DNA of 18,460 bases from UBA2259 sp964543485 (lineage in GTDB: Bacteria; Patescibacteriota; Dojkabacteria; SC72), in assembly GCA_964543485.1 (NCBI GenBank), contig CAZIYI010000008.1:1-18460 (forward strand), written 5' to 3'. Position 1 is the first letter of the stretch. Every line of letters begins with the position of its first letter. Below the pieces are notes generated by a model that had not been told where the DNA came from, did no database searches, and saw only the letters and a program-made list of their open reading frames with translations. This document shows positions 8,501 to 14,366 of this stretch, piece after piece. A program made the position numbers and the translations under genes.

Positions 8501-8567
8501 CAACCAATCTTCCATCTCTTTTTCTAACCTTAAAAGAAATTTTATTAATTTTCTTTACTTGGGGCAT
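5508..8567 (-). CDS. nrdD: class III anaerobic ribonucleoside-triphosphate reductase, intein-containing, lacking the glycyl-radical domain
   Basis: 1019 residues, or 688 after removal of a 331-residue intein (389-719). Residues about 10-95 are an ATP-cone for allosteric control (VRKRDGRLVEFD ... GHGKTA). The catalytic ten-stranded barrel includes DLHIHDLGM (171-179), CVNYLYTLQHEAAGAQAFSSFD and, after the intein, CRLRLDNRELRKRGGG, whose Cys720 is the presumed thiyl-radical cysteine. A zinc site closes the chain: C987-x2-H990 and C1000-x2-C1003. The chain then stops 16 residues later without the usual RVxGY glycyl-radical segment, which is found in the next ORF. Role: anaerobic reduction of NTPs to dNTPs in the cytoplasm. 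It is second in the nrdR operon, 11 nt after nrdR, with no Shine-Dalgarno. Presence of a thioredoxin reductase nearby would suit a thioredoxin-dependent NrdD subtype (inference). Confidence 0.95.
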   Translation of the reverse strand: MPQVKKINKISFKVRKRDGRLVEFDQERITTSIFKAAESVGGNDRERAKKVSDEVVKRLVNKYPTDEEITTEEIFSEVKETLKEMGHGKTAIALELFVNLRNKVKNIKSLIDAEELVRGYIGEEDWRVKENSNMAYSWQGLNNHISSSVQANYWLYSTYPKKISNAHINADLHIHDLGMLATYCCGWDLKDLLLKGFTGVPGKISSAPAKHFGAALGQCVNYLYTLQHEAAGAQAFSSFDTLLAPFIAYDKLTYSEVKQKMQEFLFNMNVPTRVGCQTPFTNITMDLVPNGMLAKENVIIGGKPQKEKYSDFQKEMDMINQAFCEVMMEGDAQGRLFSYPIPTYNLTKDFDWDNPKHIPLWEMTAKYGIPYFSNFINSDMSPDDARSMCPLAGDEKVLIKSSRGRGLEFSDIRNVYEGHSKQIEYEIFSNGRFVKGKFNKFENQEMIRVTLSNNHSIRMSRKHLNFVLENSNSKIKELIGSQLTADMYLPYSLNVYEGKGGNKDLGYFVGAFAGDGSFDEETSVVFSLSLDQKKDVVKKLIHISETYFGANFSIKEYEDTKLLTLKIHSKAAVGLCKDYVTGKEREKAYTARLYETSKEFRLGVFDGHYATDGGNRNRIYTSSRKMVKSLNMLAATLGTTTSIYEDNRENRLGKDTNYAVLIYKLGRKQYGDFWFKKDNMLWVKIKDIKKIPNSSAYCFEVSNDKPIFTVGSTGILTHNCRLRLDNRELRKRGGGLFGANPLTGSIGVVTINMPRIGYLAKDKRDFYKRLDKLMDIAKESLIIKRSLIEKYMDRGLYPYSKFYLKDVKERFGEYFKNHFNTIGILGLNEAMVNFFGVGNDLTSKKGRKFGLEVMEYMRERLMTYQIDTNQLFNLEATPGESTTYRFAKADKKKYGDKIIAASDLGKQKNSSPYYTNSSQLPVGFTDDIFEALDCQDEFQCLYTGGTVLHVFLGERMPSSESVSSFVKKIAENYKLPYFSITPTFSICPIHGYISGEHKFCPKCDAQSGYIDGMPYKEII
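6411..7403 (-). mobile_element. LAGLIDADG intein in NrdD (residues 389-719)
   Basis: 331 residues in frame within nrdD. Block A begins at Cys389 (CPLAGDEKVLI). Block B is around RVTLSNNHSI with His455. The C-terminal blocks read AYCFEVSNDKPIFTV and then GSTGILTHN, with His718-Asn719 followed by Cys720 as the +1 nucleophile. All splicing residues are present. A two-motif homing endonuclease sits between: LGYFVGAFAGDGSF (Asp515) and RLGVFDGHYATDGG (Asp612). Both catalytic aspartates are kept, so the element is probably still able to home. The insertion point is directly before the presumed catalytic cysteine, the kind of conserved site inteins favour. The mature enzyme would join Met388 to Cys720. 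Confidence 0.95.
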
Positions 8568-8578
8568 TACAGTAAATA

Positions 8579-9022
8579 TTAAATTAGATTTTCAAGTTCT
8601 TTTTTTAAATCATTAACAGTTTCAAAATCTTTATATACAGAAGCAAATCTCATATATGCTAAAGGATCTAAAGTTTTTAACCACTCTAAAACCATATTAC
8701 CAATCTCAGTAGTAGTAATAGGGTTGGTATTAGTCATTGCTTTTCTAGTTACAGTATCACAGAATTCATCTAATTCTTGTTCTGAAATTTTATTAGTGTT
8801 TAAAGCTTTCTTAATACCTTTTCTTAATTTGTCACAATCAAATTGTTCAAAAGAACCATCTTTTTTAATAACAACAACCTCAACTTTTTCAATTCTTTCA
8901 TAAGTTGTAAACCTTCTACCACATCTCAAACACTGTCTTCTCCTTCTAGTAGAGAAGTCATCTGTATTATCCCTTTTATCTACTACTTTTGATGTAGCAC
9001 TTCCACAGTATGGACATTTCAT
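8579..9022 (-). CDS. nrdR: transcriptional repressor NrdR
   Basis: 147 residues, the usual NrdR length. There is an N-terminal zinc ribbon (C3PYC6 and C31LRC34) with the basic stretch STRRRRQCLRCGRRFTTYER that binds DNA, followed by an ATP-cone (about 49-130) that senses ATP/dATP. Role: senses nucleotide pools and represses ribonucleotide reductase operons by binding paired NrdR boxes. It is the first gene of the nrdR-nrdD-nrdG operon, and three NrdR-box-like palindromes lie upstream, one between the predicted transcription start and the ATG, so autoregulation of the whole operon is expected. The ATG at 9022 (MKCPYCGS) is the family start; no Shine-Dalgarno is visible. Confidence 0.96.
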   Translation of the reverse strand: MKCPYCGSATSKVVDKRDNTDDFSTRRRRQCLRCGRRFTTYERIEKVEVVVIKKDGSFEQFDCDKLRKGIKKALNTNKISEQELDEFCDTVTRKAMTNTNPITTTEIGNMVLEWLKTLDPLAYMRFASVYKDFETVNDLKKELENLI

Positions 9023-9023
9023 T

Positions 9024-9039
9024 ACACAACAGGTTGTAT
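9024..9039. promoter_or_regulatory. NrdR box 1 (downstream of the predicted start site)
   Basis: ACACAACAGGTTGTAT matches 11 of the 12 outer positions of the consensus as I recall it (ACACWATATATWGTGT); only the four central bases differ. It sits between the predicted +1 (about 9043) and the nrdR ATG, where bound NrdR would block transcription. Confidence 0.6.
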
Positions 9040-9049
9040 TAAGTAGTCC

Positions 9050-9078
9050 AGATTACCTCAACCCCTTGTGTCCGTCAA
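9050..9078 (-). promoter_or_regulatory. promoter of the nrdR-nrdD-nrdG operon
   Basis: On the minus strand TTGACG (9078-9073), a 17-nt spacer, then TAATCT (9055-9050): a good sigma-70-type promoter. Predicted transcription start is near 9043, giving a leader of about 20 nt that contains NrdR box 1. Confidence 0.6.
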
Positions 9079-9110
9079 AGTCCTGTAGTATCTTAATTCC
9101 CTGTTATTGG

Positions 9111-9126
9111 CTACAATATACTGTAT
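9111..9126. promoter_or_regulatory. NrdR box 2
   Basis: CTACAATATACTGTAT matches 12 of 16 positions of the recalled NrdR-box consensus, with the core ACAATATA-x-TGT kept. It is an inverted repeat (TACA-N6-TGTA). It lies about 75 bp upstream of the predicted start site. Confidence 0.55.
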
Positions 9127-9142
9127 CTTTGTTAAATATTTA

Positions 9143-9158
9143 CTACTACAGGTTGTAC
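9143..9158. promoter_or_regulatory. NrdR box 3 (weaker)
   Basis: CTACTACAGGTTGTAC shares the run CAGGTTGTA with box 1 and has imperfect dyad symmetry. It is 32 bp from box 2, about three helical turns, the kind of spacing expected for a cooperative NrdR-box pair. Confidence 0.4.
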
Positions 9159-9243
9159 TATTACTCTTACATACCTATAAATTATATATTGTAATATACT
9201 ATGAATATTGATTAAATATTAAATAAGTTTTAACAGTATATTT

Positions 9244-9732
9244 ATGATTATTTCACTTGAGCAGTTCCCTAGAATAAAAAGTAAAGAATTAAAAAACAAG
9301 AAAATTGTCTGTACATCAGGATTTTTTGATCCAATACATCCTGGTCATATATCAATTATTACTCAATCAAAGAAATTTGGAGATATATTAATTGTTATTC
9401 TAAATGGAGATATGCAATGTATAACAAAAAAAGGGAAACCTTTTATGTCCGCAAAAGATAGAGCATATATCATTGATAATATAGATGGTGTTGATTACAC
9501 AGTAATTTATGATCACCCAACAAGATATGATAGTTGTGAACCTTTGGGAATCATTAAACCAAATGTTTTTACAAAAGGAGGGGATAGAGATGAAAAAAAT
9601 AAGGTTCCCGAAGCAGATATTGTTGAAAAGAACGGAGGAAAAGTTGAATATAATGTAGGAGATCCTAAAATATGGTCAAGTTCTAACTATCTTCAAGAAT
9701 GGGTTGATTTTGTAAATAGTAGGGCAAGCTAG
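9244..9732 (+). CDS. nucleotidyltransferase, RfaE2/TagD-like cytidylyltransferase family
   Basis: 162 residues. Rossmann-type nucleotidyltransferase with the (H/T)xGH-type motif in SGFFDPIHPGH (His32 and His35), which binds the triphosphate. The later motif FTKGGDR (109-115), followed by PEADIVEKNGGKVEY, resembles the C-terminal half of HldE/RfaE2 (VKGGDY ... GGEV), which transfers AMP to a sugar 1-phosphate; TagD-type glycerol-3-phosphate cytidylyltransferases are the main alternative. Expected role: activation of a sugar or polyol phosphate for cell-envelope polymers. No kinase domain is attached and no heptose genes are in view, so the substrate cannot be read from context. Its stop overlaps that of trxB by 4 nt (CTAG, each strand reading TAG). 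No Shine-Dalgarno, and its promoter is unclear (TTGATT at 9208-9213 with a poor -10). Confidence 0.8.
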   Translation: MIISLEQFPRIKSKELKNKKIVCTSGFFDPIHPGHISIITQSKKFGDILIVILNGDMQCITKKGKPFMSAKDRAYIIDNIDGVDYTVIYDHPTRYDSCEPLGIIKPNVFTKGGDRDEKNKVPEADIVEKNGGKVEYNVGDPKIWSSSNYLQEWVDFVNSRAS

Positions 9733-10682
9733 TATGTATCAGGGGCTTTTTGACCACTTTTTAAATATGAATATAAGCTATTAGCAGCTATTGCTCCTTC
9801 GCTAGTAGCTGTTACAACTTGATCAAACATATTTGATGCATCTGTACAGTCTCCAGCAGCCCATACACCTTCAATACTTGTTGATTGGTCTTTTGACACT
9901 TTAATATATCCTTTCTCATTTAAATCTAAGCCCAGCTTATTTGCCAAATCAACATTGGGTTCAGAACCAATTTCTACAAATACCCCATCAACATCTAAAT
10001 ATTCTAAACCGTTATATGCTCTAGAAAGTTTTACTTTCTCTATCCTGTTCTCTCCCTCTAACCCTATTAAAATTGTTGTATATATAATTTCGATGTTTCC
10101 CTTGTTTTTTACCTCATCAATCCAAAGTTGATCACCTCTTAACTCTGTTCCTCTATATATTATATATACTTTCTTTGCAATATCTGAAAGCATTGAGGCA
10201 GCCATAGTAGCAGCATTACTTCCACCAATTACAGCAACTGTTTTTTCTTTATAAAACATTGCATCACATGTAGCACAGTAAGATAACCCCTTGCCTAAGT
10301 AGTAGTCCTCATTTTTAAGATTTAATTTGTTTCTGTTTGTACCTAATGCTAATATTACGCTTTTAGATTGGTACATATTACCAGTATCACTAGTTAAGGA
10401 AAATAAATTATTTTCTTTTTTGATATCAGTAATATATTCAGTTCTATACTCACCACCACAATGTTTTGCCTGTTCATAGAAATTCATTCCTAAATCAATT
10501 CCAGAAATATCTATAAAACCAGGATAATTACAAACTTTATGCGCCTCAGTTATGAGTCCTCCCAACAACTTTCCAAATACAATATTTTTAAGTTTATATC
10601 TACTTGCATAAATACTTGCAGAAAGCCCAGCAGGACCACTTCCAACTATTGCAATATCATATATATTATCTATGTTTGACAT
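9729..10682 (-). CDS. trxB: thioredoxin reductase homologue with altered NAD(P)H motifs
   Basis: 317 residues, standard for low-molecular-weight thioredoxin reductase. FAD-binding GSGPAG (14-19), the redox-active pair C136-A-T-C139, and the C-terminal FAD motif GVWAAGDCTD (272-281) are all present. The second dinucleotide site reads GGSNAA (153-158) where NADPH-dependent enzymes usually have GGGDSA. The 2'-phosphate-binding HRRxxxR is replaced by YRGTELR (176-182). The enzyme is therefore clearly in the family, but its electron donor may be NADH or another carrier. Role: reduces thioredoxin, which could serve the RNR and the CcdA fusion at 12936. It lies downstream of map on the same strand, with 80 nt and its own -10 between. 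Confidence 0.88.
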   Translation of the reverse strand: MSNIDNIYDIAIVGSGPAGLSASIYASRYKLKNIVFGKLLGGLITEAHKVCNYPGFIDISGIDLGMNFYEQAKHCGGEYRTEYITDIKKENNLFSLTSDTGNMYQSKSVILALGTNRNKLNLKNEDYYLGKGLSYCATCDAMFYKEKTVAVIGGSNAATMAASMLSDIAKKVYIIYRGTELRGDQLWIDEVKNKGNIEIIYTTILIGLEGENRIEKVKLSRAYNGLEYLDVDGVFVEIGSEPNVDLANKLGLDLNEKGYIKVSKDQSTSIEGVWAAGDCTDASNMFDQVVTATSEGAIAANSLYSYLKSGQKAPDTY

Positions 10683-10689
10683 AATATTG

Positions 10690-10695
10690 ATTTTA
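10690..10695 (-). promoter_or_regulatory. -10 element of trxB
   Basis: TAAAAT on the minus strand, 7 nt before the trxB ATG at 10682; -35 not convincing. Implies a leaderless or nearly leaderless transcript independent of map. Confidence 0.45.
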
Positions 10696-10762
10696 AAATT
10701 AACCTTGATATTTTATCATAAAAACATATATCACAACTCTCATTGGAAACAAAACGAGAAAA

Positions 10763-11530
10763 TTAAAGGATTGTAGTACTCCAATCTAATGTATTCGTTA
10801 AAATAGTGGGCTTATCCTTCCCAACAATAACCATATATTCAAACATTACACTGTTGCCTCCATGTTTGGTTTTTGCCGACCATCCATCTGGATCTATAGA
10901 AATTTCGCCAGTATCATCAACAACCTGACATTCAATGCATATAACCATACCATCAACTAGAAGAGTTCCTGAACCCTTTTTTCCATAACCAGGAATATCA
11001 GGAGAATCATGTAATGTTTTTCCAATACCATGCCCTATAAACATTTTTAATACATTAAAACCATTTTTTTTAGCAACTCTCTCCATTTCATATCCTAAAT
11101 CACCAGTATAATTACCTGAAACAGCAAGAGGAATACAATTCTCTACTGCCTCTCTCCCTGCTTTAATTAATTTCTCATTTTCTTTACTCGGCTTCCCAAT
11201 ACTCCATGTCCAACAGTGATCTGTATATAATCCTTTATAGATAATTCCAAAATCTATTGATATTAAATCTCCTTGTTTCAAAGGTACATCCTTAGGAATA
11301 CCATGGACTGCAACATCATTAACAGAGATACACGTATTAAAATCATATCCTTTTACACGTTTAAAAGCAGGTTTTACATTATACTCACGACATAAAACAG
11401 CAGCTCTTCTATCTATCTCCAAAGGTGTGATTTGCTCTCTAATATCCTCACCTAGCTGTTTTAAGATAGAAACTGAGATAGAGGATGCCTCTCTCAAAGT
11501 TTTTTCATCTTTTGCTTTATTTATTATCAT
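10763..11530 (-). CDS. map: type I methionine aminopeptidase
   Basis: 255 residues, typical of bacterial MetAP type I without a zinc-finger extension. The five metal ligands are in place: Asp93 (ISIDFG), Asp104 (YTDHCW), His167 (GHGIGKTLHD), Glu200 (ICIE) and Glu231 (MFEYMV). His76 in VAVHG is the conserved substrate-side histidine. Near the last ligand, the usual EHT is replaced by EYM, a small departure. Role: removes the initiator methionine from nascent cytosolic proteins. In many bacteria map sits in a ribosomal-protein operon; here it stands alone, with its own promoter. A TATAAT lies 6 nt before the ATG. GAGG abuts the ATG directly and is too close to act as a ribosome-binding site. 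Confidence 0.95.
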   Translation of the reverse strand: MIINKAKDEKTLREASSISVSILKQLGEDIREQITPLEIDRRAAVLCREYNVKPAFKRVKGYDFNTCISVNDVAVHGIPKDVPLKQGDLISIDFGIIYKGLYTDHCWTWSIGKPSKENEKLIKAGREAVENCIPLAVSGNYTGDLGYEMERVAKKNGFNVLKMFIGHGIGKTLHDSPDIPGYGKKGSGTLLVDGMVICIECQVVDDTGEISIDPDGWSAKTKHGGNSVMFEYMVIVGKDKPTILTNTLDWSTTIL

Positions 11531-11536
11531 ACCTCA

Positions 11537-11542
11537 ATTATA
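11537..11542 (-). promoter_or_regulatory. -10 element of map
   Basis: Perfect TATAAT on the minus strand, 6 nt before the map ATG, so the transcript should begin at or next to the A of the start codon. Confidence 0.6.
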
Positions 11543-11559
11543 TACCCAGAATCATATTA

Positions 11560-11581
11560 GTGACAGACCCACCTCTGTCAC
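11560..11581. repeat. perfect inverted repeat upstream of map
   Basis: GTGACAGA (11560-11567) and TCTGTCAC (11574-11581) form a perfect 8-bp dyad around a 6-nt spacer. For the map promoter (-10 at 11537-11542) this covers the expected -35 position, so a repressor or activator site is more likely than a terminator. Nothing gene-like is seen in the rest of 11582-11717. Confidence 0.6.
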
Positions 11582-11717
11582 CATCAACCCGATCTTTATC
11601 TTGTTTTCCTGATGTTTTTCAAACACATGGTGAGAAAAAACGATTGTACAATGTACGGACTTTTACAAGCTAAAAAGAGAAAATGCTCGAGTTAAAAGCA
11701 AAATAGATAAGAAGAGA

Positions 11718-11738
11718 GGGTCAGACCCGGGTCAGACC
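11718..11738 (-). terminator. tandem palindromic repeat, possible terminator of the helicase gene
   Basis: GGGTCAGACC occurs twice (11718-11727 and 11729-11738), one base apart. The core GGTC-A-GACC is itself a palindrome. Read from the helicase gene (minus strand, stop at 11744), the two copies can pair into a stem with one T-T mismatch, followed by a pyrimidine-rich CTCTCTTCTTATC. It could be a terminator or a protein-binding tandem site. Confidence 0.4.
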
Positions 11739-11743
11739 TTATA

Positions 11744-12907
11744 TTATGCTACGATGAGAAGTTCTTTTTCTGCACGGGTTACTGCTGTATACAACCATCT
11801 TGCAAAAGTTCCATCATCCATTTTGGAAAACCTTTCTTCAAAAACAACAACTCTTTTTGCTTGACTACCCTGTGCTTTGTGTACAGTAAGAGCATATCCA
11901 TAATCGAAATAGTTTACATCTCTCATCTTTAAATCAACTAGAGTTGACGAATTAAACTGATTTATAGAAATTTTTCCCCAAAATGTAAAATCTTCATAAT
12001 CTAGTTCTATCTCAGTATCATAGTAAGAAAAACCATGTAATTTCTCTTTAGATATACTCAAAATATTTCCAGTCATCCCGTTATATATACTCTCATTCCT
12101 ATTATTCTTAAGACATATGACTCTATCTCCCTTTTGAGGAATATCTTTATCAAAATGCAGCCCTCTTATCCCTTTATTTAATTTAATTCTAGTTGTATTG
12201 TACCCACACAAAACCATTGTATTTAAATCAAAACGTTCAAAAATATCAATTAAAATCTCCTGTGTATCTTCATCGTTTTTATGAATCTTTTTAATATTCT
12301 TACCAAAAGTATCAAAAGGTATATTACCCTCCTTTCTTGCTATTTCAGAAATCTTAATAATTGGATTGTCCCCCTCCTGTCTATAAATATCTTCAAGCCT
12401 AAAGTCTGGCTTAGCCATTAAATTAAATGAACTATTAATCGGTGGAAGCTGCCCATGATCACCAACGGCTAGAATAGGGATATTAAAACTAAGTAAATCA
12501 TTCCAAATATCCTCTGTAACCATAGATGCCTCATCGATTACTATCAATGAGTATTTAAAATCTGTATTAGGGATTTTTTCCCATCCCAAAATGTTGTCTC
12601 TTTCATCAACAATTGCTCTATAAATTAACCTATGTATAGTACCAATGTAATCGGATGGAAAAAGCGAGTTATTTTCTTTAAGTTTTCTTTCCAATACCCT
12701 GCTTGCTTTTCCAGTATAGCTACAGAAAGCAATTTTAATAGCATTTTTTTCTTTATGTAACCTCTTTGATATATCTCCTAGAATAGTAGTTTTTCCCGTT
12801 CCAGCATAACCACCTAATGTGATATACTTTTGTTCAGACATCATATACCAATCTATGACGGAATCAATAATAGAAACCTGTTTTTTAGAAAATTCTAATT
12901 TGATCAT
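11744..12907 (-). CDS. compact SF1 (RecD/Dda-like) DNA helicase
   Basis: 387 residues. Walker A GYAGTGKT (33-40), a Q-motif-like FSKKQVSIIDSV at the N-terminus, Walker B VIDEAS (123-128), motif III VGDHGQLPP (148-156), motif V TVHKAQGSQ (341-349) and motif VI YTAVTRAEK (373-381) give a complete SF1B set. It has no RecD2 N-terminal region, so it is nearer in size to phage T4 Dda than to RecD (about 600-750 residues). Role: ATP-driven 5'-3' unwinding in replication or repair (family inference). It may have come from a phage, but no phage genes are nearby. Divergent from the CcdA fusion, with 28 nt between the ATGs and overlapping -10 elements; apparently leaderless. Confidence 0.88.
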   Translation of the reverse strand: MIKLEFSKKQVSIIDSVIDWYMMSEQKYITLGGYAGTGKTTILGDISKRLHKEKNAIKIAFCSYTGKASRVLERKLKENNSLFPSDYIGTIHRLIYRAIVDERDNILGWEKIPNTDFKYSLIVIDEASMVTEDIWNDLLSFNIPILAVGDHGQLPPINSSFNLMAKPDFRLEDIYRQEGDNPIIKISEIARKEGNIPFDTFGKNIKKIHKNDEDTQEILIDIFERFDLNTMVLCGYNTTRIKLNKGIRGLHFDKDIPQKGDRVICLKNNRNESIYNGMTGNILSISKEKLHGFSYYDTEIELDYEDFTFWGKISINQFNSSTLVDLKMRDVNYFDYGYALTVHKAQGSQAKRVVVFEERFSKMDDGTFARWLYTAVTRAEKELLIVA

Positions 12908-12912
12908 TGGGA

Positions 12913-12919
12913 TATAATA
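12913..12919. promoter_or_regulatory. overlapping divergent -10 elements (helicase and CcdA genes)
   Basis: TATAATA reads TATAAT (12913-12918) on the plus strand toward the CcdA gene and TATTAT (12919-12914) on the minus strand toward the helicase gene. The minus-strand ATG is 6 nt away (leaderless). The plus-strand ATG is 17 nt away, giving a leader of about 11 nt. No clear -35 for either. Confidence 0.5.
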
Positions 12920-12935
12920 TTACATTTGAGAACAA

Positions 12936-14366
12936 ATGAAAAAGATATTAAGTAAAATACTAACAGTAATTTTTTTGATAATGTTCTTTATCCCACAAAC
13001 CAACGTTAATGCTAATCAAGATACAAAATTTGCAATATCATTTACAGGGATAGGGTGTCCTCATTGCGCACAGGTAGCACCAGTACTACATGATAAAGTT
13101 CAAGAGGGAGGATTTATTGTAATAGAGTATGAAATGTATAAAAATATTTCAAATTCACAAGTATTTAACACATATGCAGATATATACGGTTTAAGCTTAG
13201 GAATACCACAAGTGATGTTTAATAAAGATAGTCACGAAGCAGGTGATACTCCAATAATAAATAATATTGATAGTATGATTTCCCAAGCACAATCAAATAC
13301 AATATATCTTTCAGATGGAACAGTAAAATCTTTTAATGATTTGAGATTAACTGATTTAGAGAGATATCCCCATATATACTCAAAAGATCGAGTAGCAATT
13401 AGAAAGTCTTTAACTAAACTCACTGATGAACAGAACAGTATAATTAAGAATTTCATATATGCAGATAATGTATCTGAAGCAATTCAAGATTTAAAAGGTG
13501 AAAAAGTAAATGAAACTTTAGTTGAATATCCTGGAGGTAATTTAACATACGAACATGCCATCAAATTAAATGGATGGCTACTTCTATGGAATGGGGAAGA
13601 TATAGCTGTTAATATTGTGGAAGATAGTCAAGATGAAAATATCGAAGATGAAGAAACAGTAACGTTAGGGCGAGTAATTAGCTTGGGTCTCGCAGATTCC
13701 GTTAATCCTTGTGCATTGTCAGTATTAGCTTTAGTTTTAATATCAATAATTACATACAATCCTGGTAGTAGAAAAAAAGTTTTACTTGCAGGTCTCTCTT
13801 TTATTCTTGCAGTACTAGTAATGTATATACTTTACGGTTTTCTAATTATTAAAGCTTTTGAAGTAGTAAATTCGATTACCTCAATAAGAGAGTTTATGTA
13901 TGGTAAACTAGGAATGAATTTCATACTTGGTATTGCAGCAATAATATTAGGAGTGCTTGGATTAAAAGATTTCTTCTCATATAAACCTGGAAGAATTGGA
14001 ACAGAGATGCCCCTATTTCTAAGACCCAAAGCAAATAAACTAATCTCAAAAGTTACATCACCTATTGCAGCTTTTGTAGTAGGTCTCTTTGTAACACTAT
14101 TCTTACTTCCATGTACTATTGGCCCATATGTAATCTTAGGAGGTCTACTTGCAAATGATGGATTTATAAAAGCTCTTCCCTCTCTAATCCTTTACAATGT
14201 GATCTTTATCTTACCTATGCTTGCAACTGTAATACTTGTATATATTGGCACTAAAAAAGCAGAAGATGTTAAAGATTGGAAAGACAAAAATATCAGATAT
14301 ATGCACCTTGTTGCAGGTGTATTACTACTTCTAATCGGTATACTAATGGTATTGGGTAAGTTCTAG
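12936..14366 (+). CDS. thioredoxin-like domain fused to CcdA/DsbD-type transmembrane electron carrier
   Basis: 476 residues. A signal-like N-terminus (MKKILSKILTVIFLIMFFIP) is followed by a thioredoxin-like domain with C41-P-H-C44, the glutaredoxin/DsbA type of dipeptide, then a linker domain of about 100 residues that I cannot assign. From about 243 to the end is a CcdA/DsbD-beta membrane domain with Cys259 in VNPCALS and Cys393 in LLPCTIGPY, the pair that carries electrons across the membrane. Role: moves reducing equivalents from cytoplasmic thioredoxin to the outside, where the attached CPHC domain would be the acceptor (known mechanism of the family, inferred here). The fusion joins in one chain what is often two proteins. 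It abuts the FKBP gene tail-to-tail with no gap (TAG at 14364-14366). Confidence 0.88.
   Translation: MKKILSKILTVIFLIMFFIPQTNVNANQDTKFAISFTGIGCPHCAQVAPVLHDKVQEGGFIVIEYEMYKNISNSQVFNTYADIYGLSLGIPQVMFNKDSHEAGDTPIINNIDSMISQAQSNTIYLSDGTVKSFNDLRLTDLERYPHIYSKDRVAIRKSLTKLTDEQNSIIKNFIYADNVSEAIQDLKGEKVNETLVEYPGGNLTYEHAIKLNGWLLLWNGEDIAVNIVEDSQDENIEDEETVTLGRVISLGLADSVNPCALSVLALVLISIITYNPGSRKKVLLAGLSFILAVLVMYILYGFLIIKAFEVVNSITSIREFMYGKLGMNFILGIAAIILGVLGLKDFFSYKPGRIGTEMPLFLRPKANKLISKVTSPIAAFVVGLFVTLFLLPCTIGPYVILGGLLANDGFIKALPSLILYNVIFILPMLATVILVYIGTKKAEDVKDWKDKNIRYMHLVAGVLLLLIGILMVLGKF

Noticed and set aside
9023..9243. A small RNA or riboswitch upstream of nrdR
   Set aside because: The region is explained by a promoter and NrdR-box-like palindromes; I see no conserved riboswitch fold.
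11526..11536. GAGG next to the map ATG as a Shine-Dalgarno
   Set aside because: It touches the start codon, leaving no spacer, and TATAAT is so close that the RNA probably does not include it.
11427..11673. Open frames on the plus strand across and beyond the map start
   Set aside because: Antisense to map or low-complexity translation, with no recognisable domain and no promoter or start signal; treated as chance.
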